From positions 310,001 to 374,000 of the forward strand of contig JBFWQA010000003.1 of NCBI GenBank assembly GCA_050249695.1: 64,000 nt of DNA. Reading direction: 5' to 3'. Shown here piece after piece: positions 41,958 to 51,107 of this stretch (position 1 is the stretch's first letter; each line of letters starts with the position of its first letter). The notes below the pieces were generated by a model. It saw only the letters and a list, made by a program, of their open reading frames with translations, made no database searches and was not told the DNA's origin. Made by a program: the position numbers and the translations under genes. The DNA is from JACKJP01 sp050249695 (GTDB lineage: Bacteria > Pseudomonadota > Alphaproteobacteria > Rhizobiales > Tepidamorphaceae).

Positions 41958-43142
41958 TCAGGAAGACTTCGCCGCCGGCTTCTTGAGTTCGGCCGCGACC
42001 GTCTCATAGGCCCATTCGAGCCATGGCGTCAGCGCCGCGATGTCATCGCTCTCCACCGTCGCGCCGGCCCAGATTCTCAGGCCGGCCGGTGCATCGCGAT
42101 AGGCGCCGATGTCGTAGGCCACATGTTCCTTTTCCAGCAGCGCCACCATCGCCTTGGCGAACGCGGCCTCACCGTCCGGTCCAAGCGCCCTGACGTCCTT
42201 GTCGGTGATGGCGAAGCAGACGGACGTGTTGGACCGCGTCGCCCGGCTCCTGGCCAGGAAGTCGATCCACGGCGTCGCCGACACCCAGCGTTCCAGCACG
42301 GCGAGATTGGTGTCGGCCCGCTTGATCAGCTGGTCGAGGCCGCCGATCCTCTTCGCCCATTCGAGCGCGTCGATATAGTCCTCCACGCACAGCATGGACG
42401 GCGTGTTGATCGTCTCGCCCTCGAAAATGCCCTCGTTGATCTTGCCGCCCTTCGTCATGCGGAAAATCTTCGGCATCGGCCATTTCGGCTTGTAGCTTTC
42501 CAGCCGCTCGACCGCGCGCGGGCTGAGCACGATCATACCGTGGGCAGCCTCGCCGCCCAGCACCTTCTGCCAGGAATAGGTCACCACATCGAGCTTGGAC
42601 CAGTCGAGGCGCTGCGCGAAGGCCGCCGATGTCGCATCGCAGATCGTCAGACCCTTACGGTCGGCGGCGATCCATTTCGCATCCGGCACGCGCACGCCCG
42701 AAGTCGTCCCGTTCCAGGTGAAGACGACGTCGCGGGAAAAATCCACGGCGGCAAGATCGGGGAGCGCGCCGTACTGCGCTTCGAACACCCGTACGTCTTC
42801 GAGCTTCAGTTCCTTGCGCACGTCCGAGACCCAGCCGGAGCCGAAGCTTTCCCAGGCCAGCATGTCGACGCCGCGCGCGCCGAGCATCGACCAGAGCGCC
42901 ATTTCGACCGCGCCGGTATCGGAAGCCGGCACGATGCCGATCCGGTAATCGGCAGGCACCTGCAGAACCTCGCGGGTCAGGTCGATGGCCTTCTTGAGCC
43001 TTGCCTTGCCGGGCTTGGAGCGATGGGAACGGCCCAGCAGCGCGTTCTCGAGCGCGTCGAGGGACCAGTCGGGTCGCTTGGCGCAGGGGCCTGAGGAGAA
43101 TTGGGGATTGTTCGGCCGTACGGCCGGCGTTTTGCGCATCAT
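41958..43142 (-). CDS. serC: Phosphoserine aminotransferase SerC
   Basis: PLP-dependent enzyme converting 3-phosphohydroxypyruvate to phosphoserine. The 394-residue product is of the alphaproteobacterial/archaeal-like subgroup starting PNNPQFSSGPCAKRPDWSL, with RSHRSKPGKARLKKAI, TWNGTTSGVRVPD, ICDATSAAFAQRLDWSKLD and PLP lysine in TYSWQKVLGGEAAHGM. It heads the serC-serA operon, with a hairpin leader ending 3 bases before its ATG. Confidence 0.95.
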   Translation of the reverse strand: MMRKTPAVRPNNPQFSSGPCAKRPDWSLDALENALLGRSHRSKPGKARLKKAIDLTREVLQVPADYRIGIVPASDTGAVEMALWSMLGARGVDMLAWESFGSGWVSDVRKELKLEDVRVFEAQYGALPDLAAVDFSRDVVFTWNGTTSGVRVPDAKWIAADRKGLTICDATSAAFAQRLDWSKLDVVTYSWQKVLGGEAAHGMIVLSPRAVERLESYKPKWPMPKIFRMTKGGKINEGIFEGETINTPSMLCVEDYIDALEWAKRIGGLDQLIKRADTNLAVLERWVSATPWIDFLARSRATRSNTSVCFAITDKDVRALGPDGEAAFAKAMVALLEKEHVAYDIGAYRDAPAGLRIWAGATVESDDIAALTPWLEWAYETVAAELKKPAAKSS

Positions 43143-43145
43143 TTG

Positions 43146-43200
43146 CGTCTACCCTTCCAGATAGTTGCCCCTCGTTGGGGAGGGGTGTCCCGCAGACGGC
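43146..43200 (-). ncRNA. serC leader RNA element (serC-motif candidate)
   Basis: On the minus strand CGTCT (43198-43194) pairs with AGACG (43150-43146), enclosing a hairpin CCCCTC/GAGGGG (43185-43180 with 43173-43168) and the stretch CAACTATCTGGAAGGGTAG. The likely Shine-Dalgarno GGAAGG (43158-43153) lies inside the element and the serC ATG follows at 43142. A conserved serC RNA motif upstream of serC-serA is known in alphaproteobacteria; position and fold fit it. Confidence 0.72.
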
Positions 43201-43248
43201 GATACAGAATGGCTCTGAAACCGTCAACCGGAATATTTGTCGCAAATG

Positions 43249-43274
43249 AAAACGGGCGGCCCGAGGGCCGCCCG
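43249..43274 (-). terminator. Rho-independent terminator of the outer-membrane protein gene
   Basis: The arms 43253-43261 and 43266-43274 (CGGGCGGCC/GGCCGCCCG) form a perfect stem; on the minus strand TTTT follows (43252-43249). It lies 27 bases after the outer-membrane gene stop. Confidence 0.9.
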
Positions 43275-43300
43275 CCTGAGTCTCGAGGATAGTGATACGT

Positions 43301-44098
43301 CTAGTACTTGGCGGCGATCGGCGCGTAGTCGTAGCCGGTATCGAACATGTAGCGCAGGCCGATGCGGAGCTCGTGGGCCGCCATGTCGTCATAGACGATG
43401 CGCGGCGCCGTGGTGCCCAGATTGGTCAGCGTGCCGCTTCTTGCGCTCCCCAGATCGATATAGCGGTAACCGAAATCGAGTTTCATGTTCGGGGAGATGT
43501 CGACCGCGGCGCCGGCCATCAGCGCATAGACGAAGGTCCAGTCCGTGTTGCCCGACAGCGAGGTGACGCCCGACGGCGGAATGACCGTGCCGTCGTTCAG
43601 GAAGGTGCCCGCTTCATGACGGGCCCAGCCGATACCCGCGCCGACATAGGGCGTAATGGAGCGCCACGTGCCGAGATCGACATAGCCGTTGGCCAGGAAG
43701 ACCCACGATTCGATGTCGACATTATGCGAGGTGTTGCCGACGCAGGCGCAGGGGCCCCAGGCGTGAATGTTTTCCGGCAGGCGGTATTCGGCCGTCAGGT
43801 CCGCACGGAACCAGGAATTGAACTGGTAGCCGGCGCCGATGCCGAAGCTCCAGCTGGAATCCATTGATTCGCCGAACAGGTTCACCACCGGCGCGGACTG
43901 ATAGAGGCTCGGATCGGCCTTTGCGATATCGTAGCCGATGTCGCCGCGCAGGTACCAGCCCGAGCCGTACTCGACGACCGTCTCGACGGGCGGCGGCGGC
44001 GGGGGAACGATGGGGGGAAGGTCTGCGGCCTTGGCCGCGCCGACGAACGCAGACAGGGCCACGACCGCGGCGAGGATTGGTTTGAAACTGTACTTCAT
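43301..44098 (-). CDS. Omp25/Omp31-like outer-membrane beta-barrel protein
   Basis: A small outer-membrane barrel of the Hyphomicrobiales Omp25/Omp31/RopB type. I chose ATG 44098 (MKYSFKPILAAVVALSAFVG, 265 residues), which gives a signal peptide cut near AAKA-ADLPP; the frame runs 7 codons further. A Pro-rich linker (PPIVPPPPPPVE) leads to YLRGDIGYDIAKAD and alternating beta strands ending KLDFGYRYIDLG and HELRIGLRYMFD. The N-terminal GWYLRGDIGY and barrel-end patterns are characteristic. A perfect dyad CtrA box lies 87 bases upstream. Confidence 0.88.
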   Translation of the reverse strand: MKYSFKPILAAVVALSAFVGAAKAADLPPIVPPPPPPVETVVEYGSGWYLRGDIGYDIAKADPSLYQSAPVVNLFGESMDSSWSFGIGAGYQFNSWFRADLTAEYRLPENIHAWGPCACVGNTSHNVDIESWVFLANGYVDLGTWRSITPYVGAGIGWARHEAGTFLNDGTVIPPSGVTSLSGNTDWTFVYALMAGAAVDISPNMKLDFGYRYIDLGSARSGTLTNLGTTAPRIVYDDMAAHELRIGLRYMFDTGYDYAPIAAKY

Positions 44099-44181
44099 CG
44101 ATAGGACCTCGTCTGACAATGCCCGGCCGCGACATGCGACGGACGGTGTTGTTGATGCCGGGAGGGACTATCGCCTTGCCT

Positions 44182-44202
44182 TGGTTAAAGACGAATTAAC
44201 CG
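44182..44202. promoter_or_regulatory. Perfect dyad CtrA box upstream of the outer-membrane protein gene
   Basis: TTAA-AGACGAA-TTAAC (44185-44200) is an exact CtrA box and, with flanking bases, a perfect dyad GGTTAA-N7-TTAACC. It lies 87 bases upstream of the minus-strand outer-membrane gene. Brucella CtrA is known to control outer-membrane composition. The gap 44099-44433 is AT-rich (TTAA-rich at 44210-44275) and holds no gene. Confidence 0.8.
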
Positions 44203-44433
44203 TATTCTTTAAGTACGTTTATTAAAACATTGTTATCTATGATCTTTTTGCGTTTACATCTTGTTAATAAGTCCACTGAATCCATTTTCTGTAACGCTTT
44301 CATGGGCTTGCCCGGAGCCGAGCCGCGAACGCCATGGCGGGAGGACATGGCGGACTATGCGAATACATCGCGTTGAAGTTGCAATTCAGCAACAGGGCGT
44401 CAGGGATGAAATCGTCGGCCGCGCCGACTTCGG

Positions 44434-45783
44434 TCAGGCGACCGACGCGGCTTCCAGCGCTTCGACGATATCGCCGACAACGAGCCCCAGAAGGCGGCTG
44501 TCCTCGCCCTCGCCCATCACGCGGATGACAGGCTCGGTTCCCGACGGCCGGATCACCAGACGTCCGGATTTGCCGAGACGCTTCTCCGCCGCGCTGATCA
44601 CCGCGGTGACGGATTCGGCGGTCAGCGGCGAACCGGAACGATAGCGCACATTGCGCAGCAGCTGCGGGAACGGCTCGAAACGCTGACAGACTTCTGAAAC
44701 AGGCTTGCCGGACGCTGCAACCACAGCAAGAACTTGCAGCGCCGAAACCAGGCCGTCGCCGGTCGTGGTGAAGTCCGACAGCACAATGTGGCCCGACTGC
44801 TCGCCGCCGACATTATAGCCCTTGGCACGCATGCATTCGACGACATAGCGGTCGCCGACGGGCGTGCGCTCCAGCGTCAGCCCGAGCGACTCAAGATAGC
44901 GCTCCAGCCCCAGATTGCTCATCACGGTGGCGACGATGCCCCCGCCGGTCAGGCGCGCGTCGTCGGCCCAGGACTTGGCGACGACCGCCATCAGCTGGTC
45001 GCCGTCCACCGCCTCGCCCTTTTCGTCGATGATGATCACCCGGTCCGCGTCGCCGTCGAGGGCGATGCCGATATCCGCGCGCACCTCATGCACCTTGCGG
45101 GCGACCGCGTCGAGCGAAGTGGAGCCGCAATCGCGGTTGATGTTGAGGCCGTTCGGCTCATCGCCGATGGAAATCACTTCCGCGCCAAGCTCCCAGAGCG
45201 CTTCCGGCGCGGCCTTGTAGGCGGCGCCGTTCGCGCAGTCGACGACGACGCGCAGACCGTCGAGCTTGAGGCCGCGCGGCAGCGTCCGCTTGGCGAACTC
45301 CACATATCGGGCGTTGGCCGATTCGATGCGCTTTGCCCGCCCGAGATCGGTCGAGCCGGACAGATATTCCGTCAGATCGGATTCGACCAGCGTCTCGATC
45401 TGCTCCTCGACCTCGTCGCCGAGCTTGAAACCGTCCGGATCGAACAGCTTGATGCCATTGTCCTCGAACGGGTTGTGCGATGCGGAAATCATGACGCCGA
45501 GATCGGCGCGCAGCGACTTGGTCAACATGGCGACGCCCGGTGTCGGCACCGGTCCGAGGAGGAACACGTCCATGCCGACTGCGGTGAAACCGGCCACCAT
45601 CGCGTTCTCGATCATGTAGCCGGACAGACGCGTATCCTTGCCTATCACGACGCGGTGCCGATGACTGCCGCGCCGGAAGACGATGCCTGCCGCCATGCCG
45701 ACCTTGAGCGCGACTTCAGCCGTCATCGGATAGCTGTTTGCCTGGCCCCTGATCCCGTCGGTGCCGAAATATTTACGCGCCAT
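44434..45783 (-). CDS. glmM: Phosphoglucosamine mutase GlmM
   Basis: Converts glucosamine-6-phosphate to glucosamine-1-phosphate for peptidoglycan and LPS precursors. I chose ATG 45783 (MARKYFGTDGIRGQANSYPM, 449 residues), the family start; the frame continues to 45942 without homology. The phosphoserine loop is GVMISASHNPFEDNGIKLF, the metal loop IALDGDADRVIIIDEKGE, sugar-binding GGEQSGHI and the phosphate site RPSGTEPVIRVMGE. It is the last gene of the pal-cpoB-tilS-ftsH-glmM series. Confidence 0.97.
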   Translation of the reverse strand: MARKYFGTDGIRGQANSYPMTAEVALKVGMAAGIVFRRGSHRHRVVIGKDTRLSGYMIENAMVAGFTAVGMDVFLLGPVPTPGVAMLTKSLRADLGVMISASHNPFEDNGIKLFDPDGFKLGDEVEEQIETLVESDLTEYLSGSTDLGRAKRIESANARYVEFAKRTLPRGLKLDGLRVVVDCANGAAYKAAPEALWELGAEVISIGDEPNGLNINRDCGSTSLDAVARKVHEVRADIGIALDGDADRVIIIDEKGEAVDGDQLMAVVAKSWADDARLTGGGIVATVMSNLGLERYLESLGLTLERTPVGDRYVVECMRAKGYNVGGEQSGHIVLSDFTTTGDGLVSALQVLAVVAASGKPVSEVCQRFEPFPQLLRNVRYRSGSPLTAESVTAVISAAEKRLGKSGRLVIRPSGTEPVIRVMGEGEDSRLLGLVVGDIVEALEAASVA

Positions 45784-45944
45784 ATCGTCTCCGCCGTACC
45801 CCGAGACCAGCCCCTGCGCCGTATTTTCGGCGCTCTTCACACCGCCCCGATTCGACACGGCACGGACCTTAGACCGGATGTTAGCGGAAAAAAGTTCAAA
45901 AATGATGAGCGTTTGTTGCCGCCGCGCCTTGGCCTCGCTCATGT

Positions 45945-45970
45945 GAAAATGGCGGCCTCAGCCGCCATTT
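45945..45970 (-). terminator. Hairpin after ftsH
   Basis: AAATGGCGGC (45947-45956) pairs with GCCGCCATTT (45961-45970) across CTCA; on the minus strand TTTTC follows. It lies 27 bases after the ftsH stop and before glmM, so it may be an attenuating terminator within the series. Confidence 0.65.
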
Positions 45971-45996
45971 CCGAAAATCGGTCTGCAATGGAAGCA

Positions 45997-47934
45997 TCAG
46001 CCCTGGGGCTGCGGCTCCATCCCGCCTGTATCGGGCTCGCCATCCTTCTTCGGTTTGGCGCGGCCGGTCTTCGGTACGCCCGAGGCGCGCACCGGAGTGC
46101 CCTCGCCGTCGTCGCCAAGGTCGCGGGAAGGCGGATTGCCCTTCAGTAGATCCGTGATTTCGTCGCCCGACAGCGTCTCGTACTCGAGCAGGCCCTGGGC
46201 AAGCGTCACCCAATCCTTTTTCTTCTTCTTCAGGATATCCGTCGCGTATTCATAGGCCTCGTCGATCAGGCGACGGACTTCCGCATCGATGACCTGCGCG
46301 GTCTGCTCGGAAACGTTCTGATGCCGCGCGACCGAATGGCCGAGGAACACTTCCTCCTGGTTTTCGCCATAGGCGACCTTGCCGAGCTTGTCCGAATAAC
46401 CCCATTGCGTGACCATCGAACGTGCGAGCTTGGTGGCCTGCTGGATATCGGAGGCCGCGCCGGACGAAACGTTCTCCTTGCCGAATTTCAGCTCCTCGGC
46501 AACACGGCCGCCCATCATGATCGCAAGGCGCGACACCATCCATTTATAGCTCACCGAATAGCGGTCTCCTTCCGGGAGCTGCATCACCATGCCGAGGGCG
46601 CGGCCGCGCGGAATGATGGTCGCCTTGTGCAGGGGATCGGCCTTCGGCACATTGATCGCGACGATGGCGTGGCCGGCCTCGTGATAGGCGGTCATTTCCT
46701 TCTCTTCCTGCGTCATGGCTGTGGAGCGCCGCTCCGCGCCCATCAGGACTTTGTCCTTGGCGTCCTCGAATTCGGCCATGGTCACGACGCGTTTGCCGCG
46801 ACGGGCCGCCAGCAGCGCCGATTCATTGACGAGGTTGGCAAGATCGGCGCCGGAGAACCCCGGCGTGCCGCGCGCGACGACCTTCAGATCGACATTCGGC
46901 GCCAGCGGCACCTTGCGCACATGTACCTTCAGGATCTTCTCGCGGCCGATGACATCCGGATTGGGCACCACGACCTGACGGTCGAAACGACCCGGACGCA
47001 GCAATGCCGGATCGAGCACATCCGGGCGGTTCGTAGCGGCGATGAGGATGATGCCCTCATTGGCCTCGAAACCGTCCATCTCGACCAGCAGCTGGTTCAG
47101 CGTCTGCTCGCGTTCGTCATTGCCGCCGCCAAGACCAGCGCCGCGATGGCGACCGACCGCGTCGATTTCGTCGACGAAGATGATGCAGGGCGCATTCTTC
47201 TTGGCCTGCTCGAACATGTCGCGCACGCGGCTTGCGCCGACGCCCACGAACATCTCGACGAAGTCGGAGCCGGAGATGGTGAAGAATGGCACGTTCGCCT
47301 CTCCCGCAACGGCACGCGCCAGCAGCGTCTTGCCGGTGCCGGGAGGGCCGACGAGCAGCACGCCGCGCGGAATCTTGCCGCCCAGCCGGTGAAATTTCTG
47401 TGGGTCGCGCAGGAACTCCACGATCTCCTCAAGGTCGACCTTCGCCTCGTCGACGCCGGCGACGTCATCGAACATGACGCGGCCATGCGCCTCGGTCAGT
47501 AGCTTCGCCTTCGACTTCCCGAAGCCCATCGCCTTGCCGCCCGCGCCCTGCATCTGCCGCATGAAGAAAATCCACACGGCGATCAGCAGCAGCATCGGGA
47601 ACCAGGAGACAAGCACGCCCAGCAGCGAGGGAACGTCCTCGGCCGGCGGGCGGGCATTGATCGTCACGCCCTTGTCCTCAAGCTTGGCGACGAGATTGGG
47701 ATCGTCCGGCAGGTAGGTCTGGAAACTCTGCCCGCTATCGAGCTGCCCGGTCAGCTGGCGCCCGGAGATCGTGACCGATCGCACCCGACCCTGATTGACC
47801 TCGCTGAGCAACTCCGAATAGGCCACTTCATTGGCTGTCGGCCGCTGGCTCGGGCTCTGGAACAGGTTGAAAAGGGCGATCAGCAACAAGGCAATGACCA
47901 CCCACAGGGCAAAATTCCGGAAGTTTGGGTTCAT
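45997..47934 (-). CDS. ftsH: ATP-dependent membrane zinc protease FtsH
   Basis: Hexameric AAA+ protease degrading membrane and regulatory proteins. The 645-residue product has two TM helices (about 7-25 and 102-122) around a periplasmic domain, Walker A LVGPPGTGKTLLARAVAGEA, Walker B CIIFVDEIDAVGRHRG, the second region of homology with LLRPGRFDRQV, and the zinc site HEAGH in TAYHEAGHAIVAIN. Known relatives degrade sigma-32, relevant to the rpoH in this window. It sits 51 bases after tilS. Confidence 0.98.
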   Translation of the reverse strand: MNPNFRNFALWVVIALLLIALFNLFQSPSQRPTANEVAYSELLSEVNQGRVRSVTISGRQLTGQLDSGQSFQTYLPDDPNLVAKLEDKGVTINARPPAEDVPSLLGVLVSWFPMLLLIAVWIFFMRQMQGAGGKAMGFGKSKAKLLTEAHGRVMFDDVAGVDEAKVDLEEIVEFLRDPQKFHRLGGKIPRGVLLVGPPGTGKTLLARAVAGEANVPFFTISGSDFVEMFVGVGASRVRDMFEQAKKNAPCIIFVDEIDAVGRHRGAGLGGGNDEREQTLNQLLVEMDGFEANEGIILIAATNRPDVLDPALLRPGRFDRQVVVPNPDVIGREKILKVHVRKVPLAPNVDLKVVARGTPGFSGADLANLVNESALLAARRGKRVVTMAEFEDAKDKVLMGAERRSTAMTQEEKEMTAYHEAGHAIVAINVPKADPLHKATIIPRGRALGMVMQLPEGDRYSVSYKWMVSRLAIMMGGRVAEELKFGKENVSSGAASDIQQATKLARSMVTQWGYSDKLGKVAYGENQEEVFLGHSVARHQNVSEQTAQVIDAEVRRLIDEAYEYATDILKKKKKDWVTLAQGLLEYETLSGDEITDLLKGNPPSRDLGDDGEGTPVRASGVPKTGRAKPKKDGEPDTGGMEPQPQG

Positions 47935-47985
47935 CTAGTTCGGGCCGCCTCGGTCAACAGGTTGCGGGTCGTTAAATTCGCCGGG

Positions 47986-49308
47986 TCAATTTGAAGTATA
48001 ACATAGGCACGCGGTTGACGGTTGGAAAGGCATGGTCCCGCGACAATCTTCAAACTGCGTAAACGCGGACTGCCCGGCCGCAGCAGGCACCCTGCCGACG
48101 AGCAGCGCCAGGCGTGAGCCGCCCAGCCATTCGGCTCGAACGCGCGTTTCGAGCGCCAGTTCCCCGCGCGGATCGCGGATCGCCGGCGCCGTTCTTCGCA
48201 GCACGGAGGGGATGTCTGCGGGCAGCAGGTCCTTGTCCTCGCCCAGCGGCGCGATGGCATATCCGGCAGGAAGGCTTTCCGGCGCCCGGCAGACGAACCG
48301 CTCGTCCCACACGATTGCCCGGCCAGGCACCAGGGCGACCGGCGCCAGGCCCGCGCGCCCCCACTCGCGGCCGAGCCACACCACGCCCCCGCGCACCACG
48401 GCGCGGCAGCCGGCAAGCGTCGCGCCCTGACCGCTCAGGATCCGCTCCAGAAAGATCTTGCGCGCCGCCAGGGCGGGCCGGTGCCGGCCGCCGGCGATGG
48501 CCGGGACGAGCGCGCCCATCACGCCTGCGCGAAGCGGCTCGCTCATGCCGGCGAGCGTTGCAAGCGGAATGGAAGCATGCCCCGATGGCAGCAACCGCCA
48601 ATGCGCGGCAATGGCCGCGTGGCGGGCGGCCTCGCGGCGCGATCTGAGCCGCTCCGCGCGCCCGCCGAGCCGCAGCAGACGCTCGGCGGCGACCGCGCCC
48701 AGCACCTCGCGCACCCTCACCCGCTCATAGCGCAGGTCCCGGTTGGAAGGATCGTCGACGCATGGCCCCATGGCCGAGAGCGCGCGCAATCCGGCCGCCG
48801 GCCAATCAAGGAAGGGACGCAGGACCGGGACGCCGTCGAATATCGAATGGCGGCGAATGCCGGCCAGTCCTTCCGGCCCGCTACGATGCGCCAGACGCAT
48901 CGCAATGGTCTCGGCCTGATCGCCCTCATGGTGGGCGGTCACGATCGTGTCGAGCGAGCGTTCGCGGGCGCAGGCCGCAAGCAGCCGGTAGCGCAGGAAG
49001 CGAGCGTTGGCCTGCACGCCGCGATGCGGCGGCGCGGCGATGCGGAGGATATGATGGGTCAGCCCGAAGCTGGCGCACTCGCGGGAAACCATCGCCGCTT
49101 CGTCAGCCGATTCCGGCCGCAGGCCGTGGTCCACCGTTGCAACCTCGATGAGAGGGGCGCCTTCCGCGCCGCGCAACGCGGCAAGCGCCTGAAGCATTCC
49201 CATACTGTCCGGGCCGCCCGAGACCGCCAGCAGAAGGGTTCCGGCGCCCCGGATCCGTTCGAGCCCGACGGGCGTGTCGTGGAAAGCGGCTTGCGGAGGC
49301 GTCAGCAT
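47986..49308 (-). CDS. tilS: tRNA(Ile)-lysidine synthetase TilS
   Basis: Attaches lysine to C34 of tRNA-Ile(CAU), which changes its specificity to AUA codons; essential in most bacteria. The 440-residue product has the PP-loop motif LLLAVSGGPDSMGMLQ, VATVDHGLRPESADEA, ARFLRYRLLAACARERSLD and VTAHHEGDQAETIAMRLAHRSG. The C-terminal part is Arg/Ala-rich and variable. Its ATG overlaps the cpoB stop by 7 bases. Confidence 0.93.
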   Translation of the reverse strand: MLTPPQAAFHDTPVGLERIRGAGTLLLAVSGGPDSMGMLQALAALRGAEGAPLIEVATVDHGLRPESADEAAMVSRECASFGLTHHILRIAAPPHRGVQANARFLRYRLLAACARERSLDTIVTAHHEGDQAETIAMRLAHRSGPEGLAGIRRHSIFDGVPVLRPFLDWPAAGLRALSAMGPCVDDPSNRDLRYERVRVREVLGAVAAERLLRLGGRAERLRSRREAARHAAIAAHWRLLPSGHASIPLATLAGMSEPLRAGVMGALVPAIAGGRHRPALAARKIFLERILSGQGATLAGCRAVVRGGVVWLGREWGRAGLAPVALVPGRAIVWDERFVCRAPESLPAGYAIAPLGEDKDLLPADIPSVLRRTAPAIRDPRGELALETRVRAEWLGGSRLALLVGRVPAAAGQSAFTQFEDCRGTMPFQPSTACLCYTSN

Positions 49309-50276
49309 CCCGCTCGCGAGGCTTCAGCACGCATCGTCTCCAGCACCGTCCGGCTGGCATGCGGGTATTCCTTGCCGAGCTGCTGGAAGGTCGAGCAGGC
49401 GGCGTCCTTCTGCTGCAGCTGGTTGAGCGACATGCCGAGCTTCAGCAGGGAATCGGGCGCCTTTGGTCCGTCCTTGTGTTCGGTATAGGCGGTCAGGAAG
49501 CTCTCGGCCGCCTCGCGGAACTGGCGTTGCGCGAAATAAGCCTCGCCCAGCCAGTAGCGCGCATTGCCGACCAGCGGATCGCCGGGGAAGCGCTGCAGGA
49601 AATCGGTGAAGCTGGCCTGAGCCGACTGATAGTCGCCGCGCAGGATATAGCCATAGGACAGATCATAGGCGTCCTTTGGGCTGTCGCTCGGCGCGGACGC
49701 GATCCGCCCGCTGAAGGGCTGGCCCTGTTCGGTGATGGCCTGACCGGCCTGCGTCAGCGCATTGAGATCGAGCGGCCGGCCCGGAACCTGCCCGAGCGTC
49801 TGCGGCGGCGCGCCCGGACCTGCCGTGCCCGGAACGGGCTGCTGCGGGGTTTGCCGCTGATTGAATCCACCGGCTGCGAGATTGTTGTTTCCAGTGCCCG
49901 AAGGCCCCGCGCCGCCCGGTTGCATCGTACCCGGCTGGATCGTACCCGGCTGGATCGCCCCCTGTTGCATTGTCCCCTGCGGCATAGGCGGCGGCTGGAT
50001 CTGACCGGCCGCGGCGCCAGCGGTCTGCGCCGGTTGCGGCGGTTGCATTTGCGCTGTCGATCCCGACGGCGCGCCGGCAGTGCCGCCGGCGAGCTGATTT
50101 TGCAGCATGCGCACCTGATGGGAGAGCGTCTCGACCTGACCGAGCAACTGCCTGTTCTGATTTTCGAGCTCCTGGATACGCAGCCGCATCTGGCCGACTT
50201 CGGCCGGCTGCTGGGCCAGGGCCGGCGCCAGTGTGGCAAAGAGCGCGGCGATGATCAGACCGGCAAGGCGCGGCAT
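49302..50276 (-). CDS. cpoB: Tol-Pal associated protein CpoB (YbgF)
   Basis: Periplasmic TPR protein that coordinates peptidoglycan synthesis and outer-membrane constriction with Tol-Pal. I chose ATG 50276 (MPRLAGLIIAALFATLAPAL, 324 residues), which gives a signal peptide cut near LAQQ; the frame extends to 50348. A coiled coil (MRLRIQELENQNRQLLGQVE) is followed by a long Pro/Gln/Gly-rich linker with short repeats (QPGTIQPGTMQPG at about 49920-49975, reflected in 15-base DNA repeats) and C-terminal TPRs with DPLVGNARYWLGEAYFAQRQF. It overlaps tilS by 7 bases and follows pal. Confidence 0.92.
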   Translation of the reverse strand: MPRLAGLIIAALFATLAPALAQQPAEVGQMRLRIQELENQNRQLLGQVETLSHQVRMLQNQLAGGTAGAPSGSTAQMQPPQPAQTAGAAAGQIQPPPMPQGTMQQGAIQPGTIQPGTMQPGGAGPSGTGNNNLAAGGFNQRQTPQQPVPGTAGPGAPPQTLGQVPGRPLDLNALTQAGQAITEQGQPFSGRIASAPSDSPKDAYDLSYGYILRGDYQSAQASFTDFLQRFPGDPLVGNARYWLGEAYFAQRQFREAAESFLTAYTEHKDGPKAPDSLLKLGMSLNQLQQKDAACSTFQQLGKEYPHASRTVLETMRAEASRAGC

Positions 50277-50401
50277 CTCAAACTCCCGATTTATTGGCGT
50301 CTTGCATGCGCCGTGACATGACTTTCCCCGAAAGCCTCTGTATCGCATGCGTCAGCGCACTATGCCAATAAGTTCGGCCAAACTGCGGCGCGACAACGCG
50401 A

Positions 50402-50429
50402 AAGGCCCGCATGCGGACATGCGGGCCTT
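50402..50429 (-). terminator. Hairpin between pal and cpoB
   Basis: AAGGCCCGCATG (50402-50413) pairs with CATGCGGGCCTT (50418-50429) across CGGA. On the minus strand only a short TTT follows, so termination of the pal transcript may be partial. Confidence 0.6.
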
Positions 50430-50460
50430 GTCGTGAAAGATACCGTCCTTGGAAGGCGGA

Positions 50461-50949
50461 TCAGTTCGTGTTCAGCACCGTGACGGCGCGACGGTTCTGG
50501 CTGAAGCAGCTGTCGTCACTGCACACCGCGACCGGACGTTCCTTGCCGTAGGCGACGGTGCGCATACGGTTCGGCTGGACGCCAAGGCTCATCAGATAAT
50601 CACGCGTCACCGTCGCGCGGCGGGCGCTCAGGGCGAGGTTGTACTCGCGCGTGCCGCGCTCGTCGGCATGACCTTCGATCGTCACTGTATATTTCGGATA
50701 GCGCGCCAGCCATTGCGCCTGCTTGTTCAGCGTGTCCCGCGCCAGCGGCGTGAGGTCGGTCTGATCGACCTCGAAATAGACACGATCGCCGACATTGACG
50801 ACGAAATCCTGGCTGCTGCCAGGGACTGCCTGGCCGGCGATGGACCCGTCCTGCCCGGACTGGTTACGCGCGCAGGCTGTCACCGCAAGAGCGGCGGCCA
50901 ACACGACGGCGACCCGCATGCCGCGGATCTTGCCAATTGCACTCAACAT
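50461..50949 (-). CDS. pal: Peptidoglycan-associated lipoprotein Pal
   Basis: Outer-membrane lipoprotein that binds peptidoglycan and TolB. The 162-residue product has a lipoprotein signal (LAAALAVTAC, lipobox VTAC with the acylated Cys) and an OmpA-like domain: VYFEVDQTDLTPLARDTLNK, TVTIEGHADERGTREYNLAL and SARRATVTRDYLMSLGV, containing the Asp/Arg residues that hold diaminopimelate. It is separated from tolB by a GFA gene on the other strand. Confidence 0.96.
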   Translation of the reverse strand: MLSAIGKIRGMRVAVVLAAALAVTACARNQSGQDGSIAGQAVPGSSQDFVVNVGDRVYFEVDQTDLTPLARDTLNKQAQWLARYPKYTVTIEGHADERGTREYNLALSARRATVTRDYLMSLGVQPNRMRTVAYGKERPVAVCSDDSCFSQNRRAVTVLNTN

Positions 50950-51107
50950 CCCGGCAACTCCTTAAAATTTGCTAGACCGGATATACCGTTGGTTTACCGG
51001 ATCGCCCTTAACGGCGGGTTCAGAAAGTTGGTAAACGAAACGCTAATCCGATATTTTTTGACCCTGCCCCCACACCCTCGGGTAACAGATCGCGAAGGCG
51101 CGCAAAG

